This document shows, piece after piece, positions 42,514 to 52,554 of a stretch of 64,000 nucleotides of DNA. The stretch spans positions 1 through 64,000 of the forward strand of contig VMDC01000016.1 in assembly GCA_008081045.1 (NCBI GenBank), in the 5' to 3' direction. Numbering within the stretch: the first letter of the stretch is position 1; every line of letters starts with the position of its first letter. Below the pieces are notes generated by a model. The model was given only the letters and a program-made list of their open reading frames with translations. It was not told where the DNA came from and made no database searches. The translations under genes and the position numbers were made by a program. This DNA is from Gammaproteobacteria bacterium (GTDB taxonomy: Bacteria > Pseudomonadota > Gammaproteobacteria > Pseudomonadales > Pseudohongiellaceae).

Positions 42514-43044
42514 ATGAATAAGTTCATCACTCTCATCGATCAGACAAGTGACAGACTGGGGAAAGCTGTTTCCTGGCTGGCGTTGTTGATGGTTCTGGTG
42601 ATGGGACTGATAGTGACCCTGCGCTATGTTTTTCAGATCGGCTCCATTGCACTGCAGGAGTCGGTGTTCTATCTGAACGCCATGCTTTTTACCTGTGGAG
42701 CAGCATTTACCCTTAAAGATCAGCGCCACGTGCGGGTTGATGTCATCTATAACCGGCTATCACCTCGCGGCCGCGCTCTGATCGATTTGTTCGGCACGAC
42801 TGTTTTTCTCTCGCTCAGCGCCGGGTTTATTGTCTGGGCCAGTTGGGATTATGTCGCGCTGGCCTGGCGGATTCGGGAAGGTTCTGCAGAATCCAGCGGG
42901 CTGCCTTTTGTTTACGTGCTGAAAACGGCGCTGCTGCTGATGCCGGCATTGTTGTTTATGCAGGGTGTGGCTGAAGCCATGAAGGCTTACTCTGCGCTGA
43001 GGAACACCACTGAAACGCAATCTGAGCTGGCCGATCATGATTGA
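42514..43044 (+). CDS. TRAP transporter small permease (DctQ type)
   Basis: The product (176 residues from the ATG at 42514) has four membrane helices and the DctQ signature, including FTCGAAFTLKDQRHVRVDVIY (about residues 62-82, shown in part). TRAP transporters import organic acids using the sodium gradient, with DctQ and DctM forming the membrane part. An in-frame GTG at 42484 would add 10 residues and has a GGGGA close upstream, so either start is possible. It overlaps dctM by 8 bases. Confidence 0.9.
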   Translation: MNKFITLIDQTSDRLGKAVSWLALLMVLVMGLIVTLRYVFQIGSIALQESVFYLNAMLFTCGAAFTLKDQRHVRVDVIYNRLSPRGRALIDLFGTTVFLSLSAGFIVWASWDYVALAWRIREGSAESSGLPFVYVLKTALLLMPALLFMQGVAEAMKAYSALRNTTETQSELADHD

Positions 43045-44419
43045 CCTGCTGCCGCTTGTGTTATTCGTCGTCGTTTGTCTGTTTCTGATGGCAGGCTATC
43101 CGGTAGCCCTGACCATGGCCGGCGTGTCACTGCTGTTCGCCGGCCTGGGAGAGCTGGCAGGGGTGTTCGATCCGGCCTTTATCTCGGTAATACCCAACCG
43201 GGTTTACGGCATTCTGGTCAATCAGAACCTGTTTGCCGTGCCGCTGTTTGTTTTCATGGGCTCAATGCTGGAGAGGTCCCGAATTGCTGAAGACCTGCTG
43301 AAAAACATGGAGCTGGTGTTCAGAGCCTTGCCCGGCGGACTGGGAATCTCCGTTATTCTGGTAGGAATGCTGCTGGCGGCAAGCACAGGGATTGTGGGAG
43401 CGACGGTGGTGACCATGGGCATTCTGTCTTTGCCAACCATGCTCCGTGCCGGTTACCAGCCTGCTCTAGCCTGTGGCACCCTTTGTGCTACTGGAACGCT
43501 AGGTCAAATAATTCCGCCCTCGATTTGCCTCGTCCTGCTCGGAGAGGTCATTTCCAATGCCTATCAGCAGTCCCAGCTTAATGCAGGAATCTTTGCGCCA
43601 GATTTTGTCTCTATCGGTGACCTGTTTGCCGGCGCCATTGTGCCCGGGCTACTGCTGGTACTGGCCTATGGTTTCTATGTGTTTGTGACGGCGCTTATCA
43701 AACCGGAACTGGCGCCGGCGGTGACGGAGGAGAGAGGGTCTGATGCCAATCTCTTGGTGGCTTTACTGAAAGGCCTGTTCCCACCGGTTGTGCTGATGAT
43801 TGCGGTGCTCGGTTCCATTCTGATGGGCCTGGCAACACCAACCGAAGCGGCGTCTGTGGGTGCAATCGGCGCTATGTTGCTGGCAGCCGGCAAGCGCATG
43901 CTGTCAATGGCTATTGTCCATGAGGTGGCGGTTGAAACCACCCGCGTCACTTCCATGGTGTATCTGATTCTTGTTGGCGCCACTATTTTCTCATCCGTTT
44001 TTCGCGGGTTCGGTGGCGAGGCATTGATTGAAGCGCTGTTTGATGCGCTGCCGGGCGGTGCCTTCTCGGCCACGCTCGTGGTGATGCTGGTTATTTTTCT
44101 GCTCGGGTTTATTCTCGACTTTATCGAAATCACCTTTATGGTGGTGCCGCTGGTGGGACCCGTGTTGCTGGCGATGGGGCTCGATCCGGTATGGCTTGGG
44201 GTGATGATTGCAATCAATCTGCAGACGTCGTTTTTGACGCCGCCGTTCGGTTTCTCGCTTTTTTACCTGCGCAGCGTGGCTCCTGCAGAGGTCGACACGG
44301 CCGCGATCTACCGCGGCGTCATTCCCTTTGTTGCTATTCAGCTGACGCTTCTGATCCTTCTGGCATTTCAGCCCGGCCTGGTAACCTGGCTGCCGGAACT
44401 GCTTAGCGGTCAACCCTAG
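43037..44419 (+). CDS. TRAP transporter large permease (DctM type)
   Basis: The 460-residue product has about 12 hydrophobic segments and DctM features: AVPLFVFMGSMLERSRIAED (about 69-88) and GTLGQIIPPSICLVLLGEV (about 154-172). DctM is the transporting subunit. The gene is translationally coupled to dctQ. It lacks an adjacent co-directional binding-protein gene; the DctP gene is convergent just downstream. Confidence 0.95.
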   Translation: MIDLLPLVLFVVVCLFLMAGYPVALTMAGVSLLFAGLGELAGVFDPAFISVIPNRVYGILVNQNLFAVPLFVFMGSMLERSRIAEDLLKNMELVFRALPGGLGISVILVGMLLAASTGIVGATVVTMGILSLPTMLRAGYQPALACGTLCATGTLGQIIPPSICLVLLGEVISNAYQQSQLNAGIFAPDFVSIGDLFAGAIVPGLLLVLAYGFYVFVTALIKPELAPAVTEERGSDANLLVALLKGLFPPVVLMIAVLGSILMGLATPTEAASVGAIGAMLLAAGKRMLSMAIVHEVAVETTRVTSMVYLILVGATIFSSVFRGFGGEALIEALFDALPGGAFSATLVVMLVIFLLGFILDFIEITFMVVPLVGPVLLAMGLDPVWLGVMIAINLQTSFLTPPFGFSLFYLRSVAPAEVDTAAIYRGVIPFVAIQLTLLILLAFQPGLVTWLPELLSGQP

Positions 44420-44483
44420 CGATGCCATTTGAAAAGGGGTTTTGCGCCGGGTATCCGGCAGGCAGTGGTGTACACTCTTCCTG

Positions 44484-44503
44484 CTCAGCTGAGGACAGCT
44501 GAG
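44484..44503. terminator. Hairpin between convergent dctM and dctP (bidirectional terminator candidate)
   Basis: CTCAGCTG and CAGCTGAG form an 8-bp stem with an AGGA loop in the 101 bases between the two convergent genes. No clear T-run follows on either strand. Confidence 0.4.
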
Positions 44504-44520
44504 CCGGCTGGCACTGGACC

Positions 44521-45639
44521 CTAGTTGGGGGGCAGATTGCGCGCGTCGATCAGGGCTTCCTCGGCTATGCGGTTGTAATTCATAACGCCCGTCCTGAAGT
44601 TATTCCAGGATTCATAGATACGGCGGGTGGTCTCGTCGGTGTCAGCGAGTTCGAGAACCACTTCCTCTGACAGTCGACGCAATTCCAGTAAGACGTCATC
44701 CGGCAGACGGCGCAATTCTACTCCGTGCTCTTCCACCAGCGACTTCAGGGCTTCGTTGTTCTTGGCCATGAGTTCGTCGAGTAAGGTCTGATTCATGGCT
44801 TCGGCCCCCGCCAGAAGAATGGCCTGCAGGTCTTCAGGCAGCGCTTCGAAACGTTCCTTGTTGAAGACGGTTTCCAGCGTCGAGCCGGGCTCATGCCAGC
44901 CGGGGTAGTAATAGTACTCAGCAACCGTGTGATAACCGGCAGCCAGATCGTTGTAGGGGCTGACAAACTCGGTCGCATCCAGCGCACCTGTCTGCAGTGC
45001 CGTAAACACGTCACTGACCTGAAGCGTCACCGGTACTCCACCGGCGCGACGGAAGACCTCACCACCCAGACTGGGTATGCGCATCTTCAGACCCTGCAGA
45101 TCTGCCAGTGAGTTTATTTCCTTGTTGAACCAGCCGAACATCTGTGTCCCAGAATTGCCACCGCGCACGGGGATAAGGTTGAATGGGGCATAGAGCTCTT
45201 TCCAGAGCTCATTCCCGCCACCGAATCTGAGCCAGGCGTCCTGTTCATAGCTGGTCATGCCAAACGGGATGGAGGAAAAAAATGGTGTGGCGGGAATCTT
45301 ACCCTGCCAGTAGTAGGCGCCGGAATGTCCGATTTCAGCCACGCCCTGGCGGACAGCGTCAAAGACCTCAAGGCCTCCCACCAGCTCATTCGCACCGTAA
45401 ACGCGGATTTTCATTCGCCCGCCGCTCATCTGTTCGACGATGTCTGCAAAATACTCCGGTGACGTGCCCAGCGCCGGCAAATTTTTCGGCCAGGAAGTGA
45501 TCATCTTCCATTCATATACCTGCTGCTCAGCCTGGTTGGCCGCTGGTGTTGCTTCTGCCGGTGGGCCATCGTTCCCGCATGCCTGGATCAGCAGTGCAAG
45601 GATGCCCAGGGCGAGGAAATTTCTACGGTTATTCTGCAT
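44521..45639 (-). CDS. TRAP transporter solute-binding lipoprotein (DctP/TakP type)
   Basis: The ATG at 45639 opens NNRRNFLALGILALLIQAC, a twin-arginine-like leader ending in a lipobox with Cys21; a longer frame from 45795 is rejected. The 372-residue protein resembles TakP-type DctP proteins that bind 2-oxo acids or lactate: conserved ELVGGLEVFDAVRQG, then GNSGTQMFGWFNKEI and YYYPGWHEPGSTLE. The ligand-binding Arg lies in the KMRIPSLGGEVF segment. It presumably serves the convergent DctQM permeases. Ligand identity is inferred. Confidence 0.9.
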   Translation of the reverse strand: MQNNRRNFLALGILALLIQACGNDGPPAEATPAANQAEQQVYEWKMITSWPKNLPALGTSPEYFADIVEQMSGGRMKIRVYGANELVGGLEVFDAVRQGVAEIGHSGAYYWQGKIPATPFFSSIPFGMTSYEQDAWLRFGGGNELWKELYAPFNLIPVRGGNSGTQMFGWFNKEINSLADLQGLKMRIPSLGGEVFRRAGGVPVTLQVSDVFTALQTGALDATEFVSPYNDLAAGYHTVAEYYYYPGWHEPGSTLETVFNKERFEALPEDLQAILLAGAEAMNQTLLDELMAKNNEALKSLVEEHGVELRRLPDDVLLELRRLSEEVVLELADTDETTRRIYESWNNFRTGVMNYNRIAEEALIDARNLPPN

Positions 45640-45697
45640 GTCTGTTCTCTGAGGTCTTGCGCTGTGTAAAGTATTGGCTGTTGGTTTGAGCGTGATG

Positions 45698-47902
45698 TCA
45701 AAGGGCTTCGAGTTTGGCATAGGATAACACCAGCCACTTGCTGCCGACCGCATCAAAGTTGACCTGCACCCGGGCATTACTGCCCTGGCCTTCATAATTC
45801 AGGACCACGCCTTCACCGAACTTGCCATGAGTCACGCGCTGGCCGAGTGAAATCTGGGTCTCGGGTACTTCAGCGCCCAGACCGGGGCCTCTGCCCAATG
45901 TGGCTCCGCCCCGAGCCGGGGCATGCGCCCTGTTGACTGTGGTTTTAAGCCGGACTTCTTCGACCAAATCGCTGGGGACTTCCCGGATAAAGCGTGAAGG
46001 GCGGCACAGAGTCACATCGCCATGCATTCTGCGAGACTCGGCGTAGCTCATGTAGAGTTTGACCTTGGCGCGTGTAATTCCGACGTAACACAGGCGGCGC
46101 TCCTCTTCCAGGCCGGTCAGGTTATCCATGGACATTTTGTGCGGAAAGAGCCCTTCTTCCATGCCCGACAGAAAAACCAGCTGAAATTCCAGGCCCTTGG
46201 CAGAGTGCAACGTCATCAGCTGGACTGCGTCTTCGGTTTCATCCGCCTGTGTATCGCCTGCGTCCAGTGACGCCTGATCCAAAAAGGCCGCCAGAAAAGA
46301 GCTTGCTGTAACGTCGATCTCTTCCTCCTGTATGCCCGGATCGTCGAAGCTGCCGGCGGCGGTGATAAGCTCTTCGAGATTTTCAATACGGGCGCGTGCC
46401 TTTTCGCCCCCTTCTTTCTCATGGTGGCCGATCAGCCCGCTGTGCTCAATGACGTGTGCTACTTTTTGATGTAGTTCCAGTCCAGAGCAGTCCTGTTGCA
46501 TGTCGTCAATGAGCTTGAGAAAGGCAAGAATGGCGTTTGCTGCTCGAGAACTGAGCAGGGTCTGATTGACGCACTCGACACAGGCTTGCCACAGAGAGCA
46601 ATTATGTTCGCGTGCGACCTGGCGCACTGTGTCAATCGTGCGCCCGCCAATCCCGCGCGTTGGGACGTTGATGATGCGTTCAACAGCAGTGTCATCGTGA
46701 CGATTAATCAACAACCGCAGGTAGGACAGCGCGTTCTTAATTTCAAGGCGCTCATAGAAGCGGTGTCCGCCATAAATGCGATACTGCATGCCAACCCGCA
46801 GCAGGGCATCTTCAAGTTCCCGGGATTGTGCGTTAGATCGGTACAGAATGGCTGCATCCGCGCGCCGGTTACCACCGGTAAACCAGTCCTGCAGTCGATC
46901 GACAATAAAGCGTGCTTCATCCTGTTCGTTGAAGGCTTCATAAATGCTGATGGGTTCGCCGTCTGCTCCGTCGGTCCACAGGTTTTTGCCGAGGCGACCC
47001 TGATTGTGTGAGATCAGCTTGTTGGCCGCATTGAGTATGGTTGAGGTTGAGCGGTAGTTCTGTTCAAGGCGAATGATGTCTGAGTCGGAGAAGTCATTAC
47101 TGAATTGCTGAATGTTTTCAATACGCGCACCACGCCAGCCATAGATGGACTGGTCATCATCACCAACCACCATAAGCTGATTATTGCTGCCCGCCAGAAC
47201 CCGGAGCCAGGCGTACTGAATGGTGTTGGTGTCCTGAAACTCATCGACCAGGACATACTGAAACCTTTGTTGGTAGTGCTGGAGAATCTGCGGATTTTTC
47301 AGCCAGAGTTCGTGGGCGCGAAGCAGAATTTCACCAAAGTCAATCATGCCCCCGCGCTCGCATTCGGTTTCATATGCTGCGTAGATCTCCAGCATGGTCT
47401 TGGTGTAGTCATCATCAAAATGTTCGATATTTCCCGCACGCAGGCCTTCGTCTTTCTGCGCGTTGATATACCACTGACACTGTTTTGCCGGCCATCTGTC
47501 ATCGTCTATCTTGAGTGACCGGATCAGTCGCTTGATCAGTCTTAGCTGGTCATCCGAATCGAGAATATGAAAATCTTCCGGCAGGCCCGCTTCCTGCCAG
47601 TGCATACGCAGCAGCCGGTGGGCCAGGCCATGAAAGGTACCAACCCACATGCCGCCCATTGACTGACCCATCAGCTCATCAATTCTGCTGCGCATTTCCC
47701 GCGCCGCCTTATTGGTGAATGTCACGGCGAGGATAGCAAAAGGGGACACATTTTCGGCCTGCAACAACCAGGCAATGCGATGTACAAGCACCCGGGTCTT
47801 TCCGCTGCCCGCTCCAGCAAGAACGAGCAGATTCGGTGCAGGGCTCGCCACCGCATTTCTTTGCTGGTCATTGAGCGAGTCGAGTATATGAGACACATCC
47901 AT
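45698..47902 (-). CDS. uvrD: DNA helicase II UvrD
   Basis: UvrD is the 3'-5' helicase of nucleotide-excision and mismatch repair. The 734 residues carry the SF1A motifs in order: LAGAGSGKTRVLVHR (Walker A, about 28-42), VTFTNKAAREMRSRI, VDEFQDTN, GDDDQSIYGWRGA, LEQNYRSTSTIL and VQLMTLHSAKGLEF. It ends with the Tudor-like C-terminal segment VTHGKFGEGVVLNYEG. Length and start are typical. It is a single gene, divergent from the acyl-CoA dehydrogenase. Confidence 0.98.
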   Translation of the reverse strand: MDVSHILDSLNDQQRNAVASPAPNLLVLAGAGSGKTRVLVHRIAWLLQAENVSPFAILAVTFTNKAAREMRSRIDELMGQSMGGMWVGTFHGLAHRLLRMHWQEAGLPEDFHILDSDDQLRLIKRLIRSLKIDDDRWPAKQCQWYINAQKDEGLRAGNIEHFDDDYTKTMLEIYAAYETECERGGMIDFGEILLRAHELWLKNPQILQHYQQRFQYVLVDEFQDTNTIQYAWLRVLAGSNNQLMVVGDDDQSIYGWRGARIENIQQFSNDFSDSDIIRLEQNYRSTSTILNAANKLISHNQGRLGKNLWTDGADGEPISIYEAFNEQDEARFIVDRLQDWFTGGNRRADAAILYRSNAQSRELEDALLRVGMQYRIYGGHRFYERLEIKNALSYLRLLINRHDDTAVERIINVPTRGIGGRTIDTVRQVAREHNCSLWQACVECVNQTLLSSRAANAILAFLKLIDDMQQDCSGLELHQKVAHVIEHSGLIGHHEKEGGEKARARIENLEELITAAGSFDDPGIQEEEIDVTASSFLAAFLDQASLDAGDTQADETEDAVQLMTLHSAKGLEFQLVFLSGMEEGLFPHKMSMDNLTGLEEERRLCYVGITRAKVKLYMSYAESRRMHGDVTLCRPSRFIREVPSDLVEEVRLKTTVNRAHAPARGGATLGRGPGLGAEVPETQISLGQRVTHGKFGEGVVLNYEGQGSNARVQVNFDAVGSKWLVLSYAKLEAL

Positions 47903-48077
47903 GGTCGTATTCTAACTTCTCGCGGTATCTGCGTCTCAGAAAATGGCTGCAAATTTGCAGAGAAACACTGGTGTGATCTTGTCAGTTTAGGCGCTTCAGA
48001 GCCTTAGAGAAGCGGACAGTAATTTGCTAAAATACCCCTCCGGCCCTCGGGCATTGTTTTACTCGCAGGAGAGCAGC

Positions 48078-49271
48078 ATGTCGGTTCGATCAGACGACGT
48101 CCAGTTTAATTGGCAAGACCCCTTCCTGATGGAAGAGCAACTGAGTGAAGAAGAGCGGATGGTTCGCGATACGGCGCGCCAGTACGCACAGAATAAGCTG
48201 TTGCCGCGGGTTAAAAATGCCTATCGGAATGAAGAAACCGATCCGGCAATTTTCCGCGAGATGGGCGAGCTCGGGCTGCTGGGCCCGATGATTGAGGGCT
48301 ATGACTGTGCCGGGATGAATTACGTCTGCTACGGGCTGATAGCCAAGGAAATTGAGGCTGTGGATTCTGGCTACCGGTCGATGATGTCGGTTCAGTCCAG
48401 CCTGGTGATGCACCCGATCAACACCTTCGGCAGTGAAGAGCAAAAAGCCCGTTATTTGCCGAAACTGGCCTCCGGCGAATTTATTGGCTGTTTTGGTCTG
48501 ACCGAGCCGGACCACGGGTCCGATCCCAGCTCCATGAATACACGCGCCAAGAGCGTTGCCGGCGGTTACAGCCTCACCGGTGCCAAGAACTGGATCAGTA
48601 ATTCACCGATTGCTGACGTCTTCGTGGTTTGGGCCAAGGATGATGACGGCGTGATACGGGGCTTTATCCTGGACAAAGGCATGAAAGGCCTCACAGCACC
48701 GAAAATTGAAGGCAAACTGGCCTTGCGGGCATCCGTAACCGGTGAAATCGTGATGGATGAGGTTTTTGTCCCTGAAGAAAACAAATTGCCGGGAGCGCAA
48801 GGCCTGAATGGTCCGTTCAGCTGTCTTAATTCCGCAAGACTCGGCATTGCCTGGGGTGCTCTGGGAGCGGCGGAGACCTGCTGGCACGCCGCGCTGCAGT
48901 ACACGCTTGAGCGCAAGCAGTTCGGGCGACCGCTGGCTGCCAATCAGCTTATTCAGAAAAAGCTGGCGCAAATGCAAACCGATATTTCACTCGGGCTGCA
49001 AGGATGTCTGCAGGCCTGTCGCCTCCGGGACGAGGGCAAGTTGGCACCGCCGCTCATTTCTCTGCTGAAGCGCAATTCCTGTCTGAAAGCGCTGGACGCC
49101 GCGCGAGAGGCCAGGGACATGCTTGGGGGCAATGGCATCTCTGATGAGTATCCTGTCATGCGACACGCGCAGAACCTCGAGGTTGTTAACACCTATGAGG
49201 GCACACAGGATATTCATGCTCTGATCCTGGGCAGATCGCAAACCGGCATTCAGGCTTTTACCGGCGCGTAG
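48078..49271 (+). CDS. gcdH: Glutaryl-CoA dehydrogenase
   Basis: This acyl-CoA dehydrogenase family flavoprotein oxidises and decarboxylates glutaryl-CoA to crotonyl-CoA in lysine and tryptophan breakdown. The ATG at 48078 follows AGGAG and gives 397 residues starting [18 protein letters not shown], typical of GcdH. The FAD/substrate motif [13 protein letters not shown] and the catalytic Glu in [16 protein letters not shown] support the call. A longer frame from 48024 is unlikely. No other pathway gene is adjacent. Confidence 0.92.
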   Translation: MSVRSDDVQFNWQDPFLMEEQLSEEERMVRDTARQYAQNKLLPRVKNAYRNEETDPAIFREMGELGLLGPMIEGYDCAGMNYVCYGLIAKEIEAVDSGYRSMMSVQSSLVMHPINTFGSEEQKARYLPKLASGEFIGCFGLTEPDHGSDPSSMNTRAKSVAGGYSLTGAKNWISNSPIADVFVVWAKDDDGVIRGFILDKGMKGLTAPKIEGKLALRASVTGEIVMDEVFVPEENKLPGAQGLNGPFSCLNSARLGIAWGALGAAETCWHAALQYTLERKQFGRPLAANQLIQKKLAQMQTDISLGLQGCLQACRLRDEGKLAPPLISLLKRNSCLKALDAAREARDMLGGNGISDEYPVMRHAQNLEVVNTYEGTQDIHALILGRSQTGIQAFTGA

Positions 49272-49291
49272 GGCAGTGATCGACGGTTGAT

Positions 49292-50209
49292 TTACATATA
49301 GCTCATCAGAATGCCGGCGAAAATCACAGCGCCGACCCAGTTGTTGTTGAGAAAAGCCCTGAAGCACTTTTCGGGGGCGCGCTCGCTGATGAGGATTTGC
49401 TGATAGGCCAGCAGCACGCTGGCGGCTAGCAGCGTCGTGTTGAAGATGCTGCCCAGCGCCAGGCGCTGCCCTGCAAGGTACATTGCGGCAATGAACATGG
49501 CCTGCAGCACTCCGATTACTGCCTTGTCAGCGTCGCCAAACAGAATCGCCGTAGATTTGACCCCTATTTTCTTGTCGAACTCGCGATCGACCATGGCATA
49601 TTGGGTGTCATAGGCGATGGTCCATAGGGTGTTGGCGATAAACAGCAGAATGGCGGCTGTCGGCACGGTTTCCGTCTGCGCCGTAAAGGCCATCAGTATT
49701 CCCCACGAAAACGCAATGCCCAGCACCACCTGGGGCAGATTGGTGTAGCGTTTCATGAAAGGGTAGATTGCAATGACGGCAAGTGCGCCCACGGAGAGCA
49801 GCACGGTCGCTAAATTCGTCATTAACACCAGAAGAAAGCCGACCAGCGACAGGGTTAAAAAGCAGTTGAGTGCATCTTTGCGCGTTAATGCTCCCCGTGC
49901 CAGTGGCCTGTTCTCGGTACGTTTGACATCACCGTCTATGTCAGCGTCAGCGAAATCATTAATGCAACAGCCCGCTGAACGCATCACGGCGGTTCCGAGG
50001 ACGAAAATAAAGAAAAGATAAAAGCCCGGGAATCCCTCGGCGGCAATCCACAGCGCACCAATGGTCGGCCAGAGCAGCAGCAGGATGCCTATGGGTTTAT
50101 CCAGGCGGATCAGCTCGGCATAAGCGGGCAATTTGTCAGCGGTTTCCGGAAACCGGTTTTTAAGCCATGAGAACAGGCCTGAGTAGACGGATTGGATAGG
50201 GCTGGGCAT
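49292..50209 (-). CDS. ubiA: 4-hydroxybenzoate polyprenyltransferase
   Basis: UbiA attaches the polyprenyl chain to 4-hydroxybenzoate in ubiquinone synthesis at the inner membrane. The 305-residue protein has about eight membrane helices and both aspartate-rich motifs: NDFADADIDGDVKRTENRPLA (first, shown in part) and DTQYAMVDREFDKKIG (second). It begins with a family-like LIRLDKPIGILLLLWPT segment. The usual partner ubiC (chorismate lyase) is not adjacent. Confidence 0.97.
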   Translation of the reverse strand: MPSPIQSVYSGLFSWLKNRFPETADKLPAYAELIRLDKPIGILLLLWPTIGALWIAAEGFPGFYLFFIFVLGTAVMRSAGCCINDFADADIDGDVKRTENRPLARGALTRKDALNCFLTLSLVGFLLVLMTNLATVLLSVGALAVIAIYPFMKRYTNLPQVVLGIAFSWGILMAFTAQTETVPTAAILLFIANTLWTIAYDTQYAMVDREFDKKIGVKSTAILFGDADKAVIGVLQAMFIAAMYLAGQRLALGSIFNTTLLAASVLLAYQQILISERAPEKCFRAFLNNNWVGAVIFAGILMSYM

Positions 50210-50386
50210 GACGGCGAATGCTAAGGCGACTGCGCGGTCGTCATAGAATAAAAGATTTTCAGGAGGATAGACACAACTGATAGACCGTTCTTCTCATCCG
50301 GGCCGAATCCTTGCCTGCACTGCAGTGGCCTCTTGCGGCAAATTAAGATGATTAAACGATCAGTCAATAATTGTTTTGAGCAGTGC

Positions 50387-52474
50387 CTAGACATTGACAA
50401 ATTCCAGACGCTCACCAATCCACCTTCTGATAAGCGGGTCGACAGATTCCGGATATCTGGCAGACAGCTCTTCCGAGGCACGCTTTACGTCATCTAGCAT
50501 CAACGAGTCGCGGCCTATATCGGCAATCCGAAACGTCATGAGCCCGGTTTGTTGCGTGCCGAGCACCTGACCGGGGCCTCTGAGTTCCAGATCCTGCTCT
50601 GCAATGAAGAATCCGTCAGTGCTTTCCCTCATTACCGTGAGACGCTTCTTGCTGTTTTCCGACAGAGGGGTCTGGTAGAGCATGATGCAGTGACTTTGTG
50701 TGCTGCCTCGACCTACCCTGCCGCGCAGTTGGTGCAGCTGGGCCAGTCCCAGGCGTTCAGGATTCTCTATGACCATCAAACTGGCGTTAGGAACGTCCAC
50801 TCCCACTTCGATGACGGTTGTCGCAACCAGCAAGTGAATGTCACCCTGCTTGAAACCCGTCATGATTTCCTGTTTTTCTGCGGTCTTCATACGCCCGTGT
50901 ATTAAGCCGACTTTCAGATTCTGAAGCTTGCTCCGCAGCGACTCCGCGGTAGCCTCTGCAGCCTGTGCCTGAAGCTGCTCCGATTCTTCAATTAGAGTGC
51001 ATACCCAGTAGGCTTGCTGGCCTGAGTTACAGGCTTGAAGGATGCGTTCAGTAACCTGTGCGCGCCGTGAGTTTGATATCAGCGCTGTGTTCACCGGCGT
51101 GCGACCCGGTGGCAGTTCGGAAATTACCGAGCATTCCAGGTCTGCATAAGCGCTCATCGCCAGCGTTCGGGGTATCGGTGTGGCCGTCATGACGAGCTGA
51201 TGTGGACTCAGCCTGTCTTTCCCGCCCTTGTCCCGGAGCGACAAACGCTGATGGACACCAAAGCGGTGCTGTTCGTCAACAATAATCAGGCCGAGAGACT
51301 TGTATTGGACCTGATCCTGAAACAGTGCGTGCGTGCCAATCAGAAGCTGGCACTCGCCGCTGGTGAGTTCCTGAAGAACCTGTCTTCTCTCTGCTGCCCG
51401 GGTTTTACCGCTGAGCCAGCCTACTCTGATTCCCAGCGGTTCAAACCACGCGCGAAAGCTGACACAGTGCTGTTCAGCCAGAATTTCAGTGGGCGCCATC
51501 AGCGCAACCTGAAAGCCGCTGGAGAGACACTTCAAGGCACTTAGTGCCGCCACCAGCGTCTTGCCAGATCCCACGTCCCCCTGCAGCAGTCGTAGCATCG
51601 GCGTGGAAGTCATCAGGTCGGCTTCGATCTCTGCAGAGACCTGACGCTGTGAGGCGGTCAGCTCAAAGGGCAGGGTCTTCTCGAACTGTTTGACCAGCTC
51701 GCCACCCTCTGTCAGGGCAGGCGCGCGACGCTGAGCGTAAAGGGTCTTGAACCGGCGCATGCAGAGCCGGTGGGCCAGCAACTCTTCGAAAGCGAGCCGT
51801 TTTGCACCGGGGTTGGTATCGGCATTCATCCATTCCAGCGGTGCATCCAGCGGCGGGCGATGGATTAGCCTGATCGATTCGGTGAGTCCAAAGAGCTTAA
51901 ACTGCCGGGTAATTTCCGGGGGCAGACAGTCTTTCAAGCCTCCCGCCTGATCGAGCAGGCTCAGTGCCTGACTGATCACGCCGCGCATGCGCCCCTGCTG
52001 AAGGCCATCTGTAGTCGGATAAACAGCGGTGAATGTGTCTGGAACCGGCTCTTCCTGGCCGGCCTTCAGAATGCGGTATTCGGGATGGTAAATCTCTGGC
52101 CCGGACCGGCCGCGGCGCACTTCGCCATAGCAGCGGATACGGACCCCCTCCGCCAGTGCGTTTTTTTGGGCCGCGCTGAAGTGAAAGAACCGCAGATGGA
52201 TGATGCCTGTTGAATCTACCATCACGCACTGCAGGCTGCGACGCCTTCCGAACTGCACAGAAGTAGATCCGATCTGACCTTCGAGCTGCACGAACTCGCC
52301 GAGGCGTGCCTGTCGGATCGCGGTTATGCGGGTGCGGTCTTCATAGCGCAGAGGCAGATGGAACAGCAGGTCTTCGATGCTGGAGATACCGAGCTGGCTG
52401 AACTTTCGCTCCAGCGCGGGTCCCACGCCTTTTAAGCGGGTCAGAGGCAGCGATTCCAGTGATTGAGTCGTCAT
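50387..52474 (-). CDS. recG: ATP-dependent DNA helicase RecG
   Basis: RecG remodels stalled forks and branched DNA. The 695-residue product has the N-terminal wedge (OB-fold) domain and the SF2 helicase core: Walker A LQGDVGSGKTLVAALS, DEQH box VDEQHRFGVHQR, VMTATPIPRTLAMS, and the TRG motif region LELRGPGQVLGTQQTG. Length and start are normal. It is followed upstream by ridA and spoT in the conserved block. Confidence 0.98.
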   Translation of the reverse strand: MTTQSLESLPLTRLKGVGPALERKFSQLGISSIEDLLFHLPLRYEDRTRITAIRQARLGEFVQLEGQIGSTSVQFGRRRSLQCVMVDSTGIIHLRFFHFSAAQKNALAEGVRIRCYGEVRRGRSGPEIYHPEYRILKAGQEEPVPDTFTAVYPTTDGLQQGRMRGVISQALSLLDQAGGLKDCLPPEITRQFKLFGLTESIRLIHRPPLDAPLEWMNADTNPGAKRLAFEELLAHRLCMRRFKTLYAQRRAPALTEGGELVKQFEKTLPFELTASQRQVSAEIEADLMTSTPMLRLLQGDVGSGKTLVAALSALKCLSSGFQVALMAPTEILAEQHCVSFRAWFEPLGIRVGWLSGKTRAAERRQVLQELTSGECQLLIGTHALFQDQVQYKSLGLIIVDEQHRFGVHQRLSLRDKGGKDRLSPHQLVMTATPIPRTLAMSAYADLECSVISELPPGRTPVNTALISNSRRAQVTERILQACNSGQQAYWVCTLIEESEQLQAQAAEATAESLRSKLQNLKVGLIHGRMKTAEKQEIMTGFKQGDIHLLVATTVIEVGVDVPNASLMVIENPERLGLAQLHQLRGRVGRGSTQSHCIMLYQTPLSENSKKRLTVMRESTDGFFIAEQDLELRGPGQVLGTQQTGLMTFRIADIGRDSLMLDDVKRASEELSARYPESVDPLIRRWIGERLEFVNV

Positions 52475-52554
52475 TGCTGTTGTCGGTGATCCGCGGGCCG
52501 GTGCCGGCCCAAACCAAAGACGGGGTCCGGTACCTTGACCTTCTGACAGGTACG

